Positions 58,221 through 64,000 of a stretch of DNA of 64,000 bases are shown here, one piece after another. The notes under the pieces are model-generated. The model had not been told where the DNA came from. It saw nothing but the letters and a program-made list of their open reading frames with translations, and ran no database searches. This DNA comes from Ottelia alismoides (Eukaryota > Streptophyta > Magnoliopsida > Alismatales > Hydrocharitaceae). Within the stretch, counting starts at the first letter, position 1; each line of letters starts with the position of its first letter. Position numbers and translations under genes: made by a program. The DNA is taken from assembly GCA_037367405.1 (NCBI GenBank), contig JAZKJV010002625.1, positions 310,001 through 374,000 on the forward strand, written 5' to 3'.

Positions 58221-60000
58221 TATACCGTATATACCGTATATTTACTTTAGCTATAATCTGATAATTTTGAAAAATTTAAAACTTTTTGGCTAAGGTAAAA
58301 TTCTTTGGACTAAGAGAACTCAAATGATTTCGCGGCTTTTCGATATTATGTTACGCTACTTTTATAAAAATATTTTCGAAAATGATTTTTGAAAATGTTT
58401 TGAAAACTTTTTTTATTTTGTGTAACATGGTTTTGAAAAAAATCGCCATCTCTTTTTCAAGGAAAGTTGAGTCTAACTTGTGTTTTAACTCTCTTATTAA
58501 AATCCATAAAAATCAGAAAACTCCTAAAAATCCTTTAAGAGTCATTGGTGACTACTAAACCCAATTAAGTCAGCCGCGTTCAGTGAGGGTTCGCCCTTAG
58601 CAGATTGGATGGTTTAGAGGACATCGCGCAAGGCCCCGTCCTCAAGCAACGGGCTTCGGCCTGTACTTACATCCATACTGGCTGAATCGCGGATGCTCAA
58701 TTGAGCTTAGGAAGTTCTAATATCTCTTGAAGTTAAAAAAAAAGTGTCTTGTTCTTGAATGAAGAAGTTGGATTAGTCCTCTACACTTACACCCAGGATC
58801 TGAAGTGGTCAAGGAGACTTAGCTTTTTGAGGTCTTTGAGATTTTAGGTTAACCAGCCTTAGCCATCAGGGTCTTAGACTTAATCATCCACATTCCCCTA
58901 AGTTTCTAGATTTGCATGCTATATTCCATGCTTAGTCTCAGACATAAAAAATATGATCAGCACATCACATGCACGACTGTGATTTTTGATGAGATGAGTT
59001 GATTTTTCACTCGAGGGATTGGGTTGAGGAAGTCGAGTTTGGATTTGATCTAATGATGCTCGAGGATGGGATAAAATCTTTGGAGGCTTCACGAAACCTG
59101 AGTGTCAGCAATATTAGCCAGTATGAGAACTTGATTCTTATATTAATCTCTTGATATTGACCTATGTGCCAGGGTGTGAAATAAATAAAAAAATTGTTGA
59201 TCAGTGTGCGCCAACTCTTGGTAAAAGCAGTGGAGCTAGCCACCAATTATACAAGTCAATGATATTCAAAGAAAAGCTCTCATTCCACCAAATTCAAATA
59301 TCAAAGAGCTTCCACCAAAGGCGAGCGCTCCCAAACTTTTCAAAGTGTCCACTTGGACCACCGCTATTAGGACCAGGAGTCGGGCTTGCACCAAAAAAGG
59401 GCTCTGCATCGTAAATGCTACAAGTCTGGGTGTCGAAGGTACGATAGGTACTCAAAAGAGACACACCCCGGTGTACTCCCAGGCAAACAAGTGCAGATGG
59501 CTCCAACTTCTCTTGACGGACGCACTGATCAACACCAAAAAAAATGTGTTGCATAAAAGGCACTAGAGAGAATCCTTGTTCCAATGAGAGGGAGAGAAGA
59601 ATTGACACCATCCCATGCCCTCCATTTCCGGCCTGCCATCCACATTTTCTAAGTCTGACAACTAAAGAGACGGTGGATTGAATGCAAGATTTGATTTATT
59701 CCCTAGTGCTGAGGATTGGGTCCTTAGGAGATTTTCTCGGACCAAGATTTTGGGTGAAGACTTGACTCTACTCTCGAAATTGCAGTCAACACTAAACTTC
59801 ATATCCTTTAGTTTATATGTATATCAGAGAGAGTCTAGAGAAATAGAGGAATTGGAAGCCTCTTGATTAAGGCTGGGTTGAACTCTAGAATTTTGGATCT
59901 CTGAAGCCGAGTCGACTTGATCAGATTGGATCCTGTATTCACATGCACAAGGGGGTTAATCCAACTTAGTCATTCTTTTTGATGCTCGAGGACGAGCATA
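58221..60000 (+). other. Unassigned 3' internal region of element C
   Basis: No supported gene. A block at 58545-58700 (gattggatggtttagaggac, then cttacatccatactggctga) matches leader sequence 18790-19030 of element E. The part 58740-59900 is of mixed composition with short open frames on both strands (59151-59414 plus, 59294-59611 minus) that I do not recognise; it may be captured DNA or old env-region sequence. Confidence 0.5.
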
Positions 60001-60017
60001 GTTTAAGTATAGGGGGG
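60001..60017 (+). other. Polypurine tract of element C
   Basis: gtttaagtatagggggg directly before the TGATGAAC of LTR2, preceded by the hairpin gctcgaggacgagc. It would prime plus-strand synthesis. Confidence 0.92.
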
Positions 60018-63000
60018 TGATGAACCTCAGTTTCATCATCTTTATTTTCTATAATTAACCCCCTTGCTTAATGTTTTGTCAATAAATCCCTGTTAATGTC
60101 CTATAATTAACAGAGTCCTTAATAAATTAAAAACCACAAAAAATCACAAAATAAAAATTCGTGGTGTTTTTAGACTTAAAAATACCTTCAAAAATATTTC
60201 GGGCCCTTGTTTGATCTCTTTTCCAGTTTTGGTCAACATGAAACTTGTAGATCTCGTCAAGATCTACAACTTTCATGTTTTGAGTTTTCTCAAATTCGGC
60301 CATCTTGGCCCTCATAAATCAATAATTCTCTCAAATAAATCTGATTGGGCCACGTGGCCCATTCTGGGGGCTCCACGTGGCCCGCTCCTTCTTGCTGGAT
60401 CCGCCACCAATTCTGGCCGTTAGATCTCCTCCTGAGATCCAACGGCCTCCAGCTCTCCACGCCCGCTGCTCTCTCTCGACCATCTGATCATCTTAGCCCT
60501 CAATCCACACCGCTCGTTGGCGCCTTAAACAGAGCACGCCACGTGGCGCAGTGTAGTCCACTTGATTGCGCCCCGGATCCTCTGATCTGATCCGCTTAAT
60601 CCATGCCCTATTCCTAACCGCTCGATCAACCTCCATCTCTCATCAACACCGTTCGTCAGCGACGAGCGCACAGCCTGCCACGTGGGGCTTTGAGAACCGT
60701 ATGATTCCGCCTGGGCCTCTTTGATCTCAGCCGTCTATTCTTCCAGCGAGCCTCAGCCTTTCGATCGCGCTCAGCTTTCCATCACCACCCTCCGATGGCG
60801 CCTCGCTCTCGATTCGCCACGTGGCAGCTCCATGTGCCATCGATCGCTCCGTTCCCCGATCCGATCCACACCGTCACTTAGCGCCTAATTGTCAGCCGTT
60901 GGATCTCAAGATCCAACGGCCGACAGTCATCGTCAACCTTCCGATAGCCTTCTCTCTCCCACGTTCCACCTCGCGCAACCCGCTCCCCCTTCCATTTTTC
61001 TCGTCTTCACCTTCCACCATCTCCACTCTCCAATTGCCCCACGCCCTTCCTCCATCACCCATGACCCTCGCGCACTCCTCCATTAACCACCAACCTCTCT
61101 CCACGCTCCCCATTTCCTCCTCGAAACCACGTCGCCCACCATCACTTCCGCCGAGCTTCCCCTTCAAATACGCCTCCACCACACCCCTTCTCCAGCGTCC
61201 ACCTTTACGAGGAAGGGAGCCCAGCCCTCCTCCGCCTCCCCGTGACAGGGGGAGGCGGTGCGATTGAGCGAAGACGACTTCGTTCCCGGTGAGACCCTCC
61301 GCCTTCGACGGCGGAGTCGCGGCGCCTCATGGTGACCGCCCGAGATGCATGGAATGGCTGGCCATGTCCAGCGAAGACCCGAGCATCCTCTGTGATGCTC
61401 AGCCCAAGCCCTCGCTCCATCTCCGATCAGGTAAACCTCCTTCCTCCTTTCCTGTATTTTTCTTGAATTCTGCTTAATTTTGTAGGTCTCTCCGGCCATT
61501 TTCACCCTCCGATGACCACCCAGTTAGCTCCGCCAACAACTCCCCCTTCTCGCGCACGTTTCCGACCACCCTTCCGTTTCTTCGCAACCCCAGACCACTC
61601 CGACCCATCTCCTCCGCCACCCACGGCGGAGGAGCTACGAGCTCCCACCTTCTCCATCCGCAGAGCTCTCACTCCACTCCATGTCGCACGCACAACACTC
61701 CACCCTGCTTCGGCTATGTGTATTAACGCTGCAGGTCGAGCCCCTACTCAATGGCCGGAGAGCTCGTCGGGCCATTTTTGTCGTCATCAATTCTCGACAT
61801 CAGCGATCCGAAGGCCCACGCCAGGAGGTCCATCACCTCGCCCGAGCTCCCAGCTTCATCGACAAACCTTCAGGAGCCTCGGGCGAGCTCCACCGCGCCA
61901 AGGATGAAGCGGCGGAGCTGGAGCTCCTTTACCGGAGCTCAGTTCCCGCCGCCAGCCATAGGAGGAAGATGAATGAGCAGTGGCCGTTGGATGCACCTCA
62001 CCGGTGTTCATCCAACGGTCACAATTCAGCCACGTCGCCCACAAGGAGCCACGTTCAGATGCCGTCGGATCCCTGAAGATCGGACGGTGCACTCTCAGCC
62101 ACGTGTCCTCTCCAGAGCTTCACCGAGCCTCAACCCCGAGCCTCCAGGCTTGGGACGTCCGAACCTTCCCCGAGCCTGCAGCGGATCCGATCCTCAGCCG
62201 AGCCTACCCGAAGCGCCTCCGAACCTCTGCCTTGACCGAGCCTCCATCCGAGCCTAGGCCGCACGTGCCTGGCACGTGCGTACCTGGGAAATTTGCAGAG
62301 GAGCCCACTGACTTCTCCACATTTGCAAGCAGGTCCAGAAGCATGTGCAGTCCACGTGCACATCGGGCATTTTGCACTTATGCCCTCGCGACTTTCAACA
62401 TTTGCAAAAATGCCCCTGTGCTTGTGGACAATTTACAGGGAAGGACTCGTCTTTATTTTTATTACATTTTCGTCCCTCCCAGGGACCTTTTTGTAGTTAT
62501 CTTTTCTTGTTTTCTTGCATTTATGCCCCTGTCTTCTTTTATGCATATCTTGAGCTACATAGCTCCAATCGAGTTGATTTCAGTCTCGTTTTGAAGCTCT
62601 TCTCGTCCTCTTTATTATGGCATGCTTTAAGTTCAGATTTGACACTATGAACCGTGATGTATTATTTTATTATCTCCGTGTCTTGATTTCTTCATTTTTA
62701 TCATGCCCACTTGCTTCATATGTGTAGAGGTTTCTTTATTTCAACTCGGTTTGATTCGCGATTTCCTTATGGCTCAAGTGACTATTATTTTGGGCATATC
62801 ATTCGCTTTGCATATCCATATATTTGCATAAAAAAATTGTTAAAAAAAATGCATAGTTTATTTTAATGCATTATCTTGTCTTGTTTTGTCTATGCATATT
62901 TTGACCTATATGCTTTAATTCAACACTTAATAAAATAGACTCAAATCCGATTAATACGAGAGAGGCTCATGTCCCTGAGTTCGACCTTGGTTTCTTGCCA

Positions 63001-63150
63001 AGTAAAATAAATCACAATCACCTCATTTTGATTTATCATCGCATAACTTTAAATGAGGTGATCTCTTTGACGACCAAAATTGGCCCGACTGCATCGACAT
63101 GTTTAGGTGCTAAGAACGCACCCTTAAGGGGCCGATTTTGCGGTTCATCA
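60018..63150 (+). repeat. 3' LTR of element C (3133 bp)
   Basis: Near-identical to LTR1. Differences seen by eye include a short insertion near 62345-62360 (cagtccac), a longer A run near 62843 and scattered transitions. It contains the same stem-loop (60235-60279) and candidate intron (61431-61734, 304 bp). The 204-residue frame at 61980-62594 arises only because of the insertion and is not credited. Confidence 0.93.
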
Positions 63151-63155
63151 GTCTC

Positions 63156-64000
63156 CACTACCTCCCGCAACACCGGCGGTCTAGGTACACATCTTCCTCT
63201 GGTTCCGACCATTGAGGACCCCCTCTCCCCTACTTTTCATCTGCATTTTGTTAATCATAGCCTAAGTATCAAAAGCCCTCAAAAAATTTCGAGATCCATC
63301 GGGTAATCCATCCAATTCCATCTCCTCGCCGAAGCGCAACTCCGGTCGAGCATCACCCCGTCGCGCCATGCTTCGATTCTACCTTCCTAAGGTCCAGGCA
63401 TTTTGCCCTGGACCTCCTAACCACTTTTGCAGGGTCAACGCGCTTTGACTAGCGCCTGGAGGCTATTTTGGAGCCTCGCCGGAGCTCGCGAAGCCCTCCA
63501 GCTCCGTCGGCCACCCGCGAGCACCTCGGCCTTCGCCGTGGTATTTTGACGCCCCCAGGAGAAAGAAAAGACCCCCAGGAGCCTCCACGTCCATTTTGAA
63601 GCTCCATCGTCGCCGGAGGACGGAGATCTTGGATGGCGAAGCTCGCCCTCGCCGGCGTTCTTCGTTGTTCTTGGTCCTAGCCTCGCCACCGTCGGATCGT
63701 GGAGGTCTTCCAGATCGCACAGCCACCGTCGGATGGAGTAGCGCCAGCACCGTTCGATCATCGTCAAGGATCTAATCCCAGCCGTGTGTCGTCGAAGCGT
63801 CATCGACCGTTGGATTCACGCCACGTGTTTAAGTGAAGATTCGCAGCCGTTGGATCCGCGCGCCAGGGGTATTTTGCTATTTTAACCCCGCGTATTTTGT
63901 ATTTACTATTTAGTACTTAAACTTTCGTCTGTAGTGTATAAATTTCGTAAAAATTGCAAGTACGCCCTCGCACTTATTTTATTTACACATAAGTCCTCCG
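63156..64000 (+). repeat. LTR B, right part (continues beyond the window)
   Basis: Continuation of LTR B after the insertion of C. It carries a donor-like gtctag|gtacac at 63185 and an acceptor-like ttttgcag|ggtc at 63432, then a GC-rich centre with ccgttggat and CACGTG words (63800-63830) and the start of the AT-rich 3' zone. The LTR end is outside the window. Confidence 0.7.

Larger units (their letters stand above)
53754..63150 (+). mobile_element. LARD-like non-autonomous LTR retrotransposon C, complete, TSD gtctc
   Basis: Perfect 5-bp target duplication gtctc at 53749-53753 and 63151-63155. LTR1 (53754-56878) and LTR2 (60018-63150) begin TGATGAAC and end GTTCGTCA or GTTCATCA, an 8-bp terminal inverted repeat. 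The PBS starts at 56881 and the PPT ends at 60017. The internal region is only ~3.1 kb and contains no gag, protease, RT, RNase H or integrase. It has the family leader (57330-57865), then directly the PPT-like hairpins (58006-58119), as if gag-pol had been removed. By hand count the LTRs differ at about 26 substitutions plus a few indels in 3.13 kb (~99%), so insertion is recent. Mobility would require proteins from a related element. Confidence 0.93.

Noticed and set aside
61980..62594. 204-residue frame in LTR C2
   Set aside because: It exists only because of a short insertion near 62350 relative to LTR C1; the same region is split into other frames in C1.
1..64000. CRISPR arrays, bacterial operons, riboswitches, rRNA
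   Set aside because: The direct repeats are LTRs or single duplications, and coding relics are all plant or retrotransposon type.

Overview
This window reads as nuclear DNA of a flowering plant with a large, retrotransposon-rich genome, probably a monocot. The evidence is one intronless RAV-type (AP2 + B3) transcription factor gene with monocot-like wording, a relic of a FAR1/FRS-type (MULE-derived) gene, and wall-to-wall Ty3/gypsy LTR retrotransposons of the Athila lineage. The lineage call rests on protease INLMP motifs, the reverse transcriptase FMDD box, an integrase without a chromodomain, and a primer binding site (PBS) matching tRNA-Asp. I cannot name the species. No rRNA gene, tRNA gene or CRISPR array was seen.

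Layout: 1-8053 holds element D (minus, 1296-5212, TSD gtgtt) inside what looks like an older decayed LTR (J). 8054-~11115 is a truncated LTR (I). 11116-14814 is the only gene island and carries the RAV gene (12762-13825, minus) with one single-base frameshift. 14815-~21870 is element E (plus: LTR, PBS, leader, protease relic, no 3' LTR). ~21871-27696 is element F (minus: RNase H/RT/protease relics plus one LTR). 27697-~30890 is element G (plus: partial LTR, gag/protease/RT start). 32050-34075 is the FRS relic, followed by a ~118-bp minisatellite. 34761-50032 is element A (minus), the most complete one: 3' LTR, PPT, integrase, RNase H, RT, protease, gag, leader, PBS and a truncated 5' LTR. It is fused at 50032/50033 to a gag-protease fragment of another element (B', to 52194). 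An LTR (B, plus) begins at 52195 and is split by element C (53754-63150, TSD gtctc), then resumes at 63156 and runs off the window.

Element C is the youngest and cleanest insertion. It has two ~3.13-kb LTRs that differ at only about 26 sites by my hand count, a near-perfect tRNA-Asp PBS and a perfect PPT, but an internal region of only ~3.1 kb with no gag or pol. It is therefore a LARD-like non-autonomous element that would depend on an A/E-type relative for proteins.

The most interesting signals are non-coding and shared between elements. (1) Hairpin modules directly followed by a G-run copy the polypurine tract and are repeated 2-3 times upstream of the real PPT in A, C and E. (2) A TATA box, then a CAG|GTA donor-like site 170-270 bp on, then a TGCAG|GT acceptor-like site recur in several LTRs; the predicted intron is 303, 304 and 306 bp in C (two LTRs) and A. 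(3) A long stem-loop palindrome recurs in the U3 of at least four LTR types, and a perfect 26-bp palindrome is centred on the G-box CACGTG in LTR B. These would be the candidates for a cis-acting system not visible from protein annotation.
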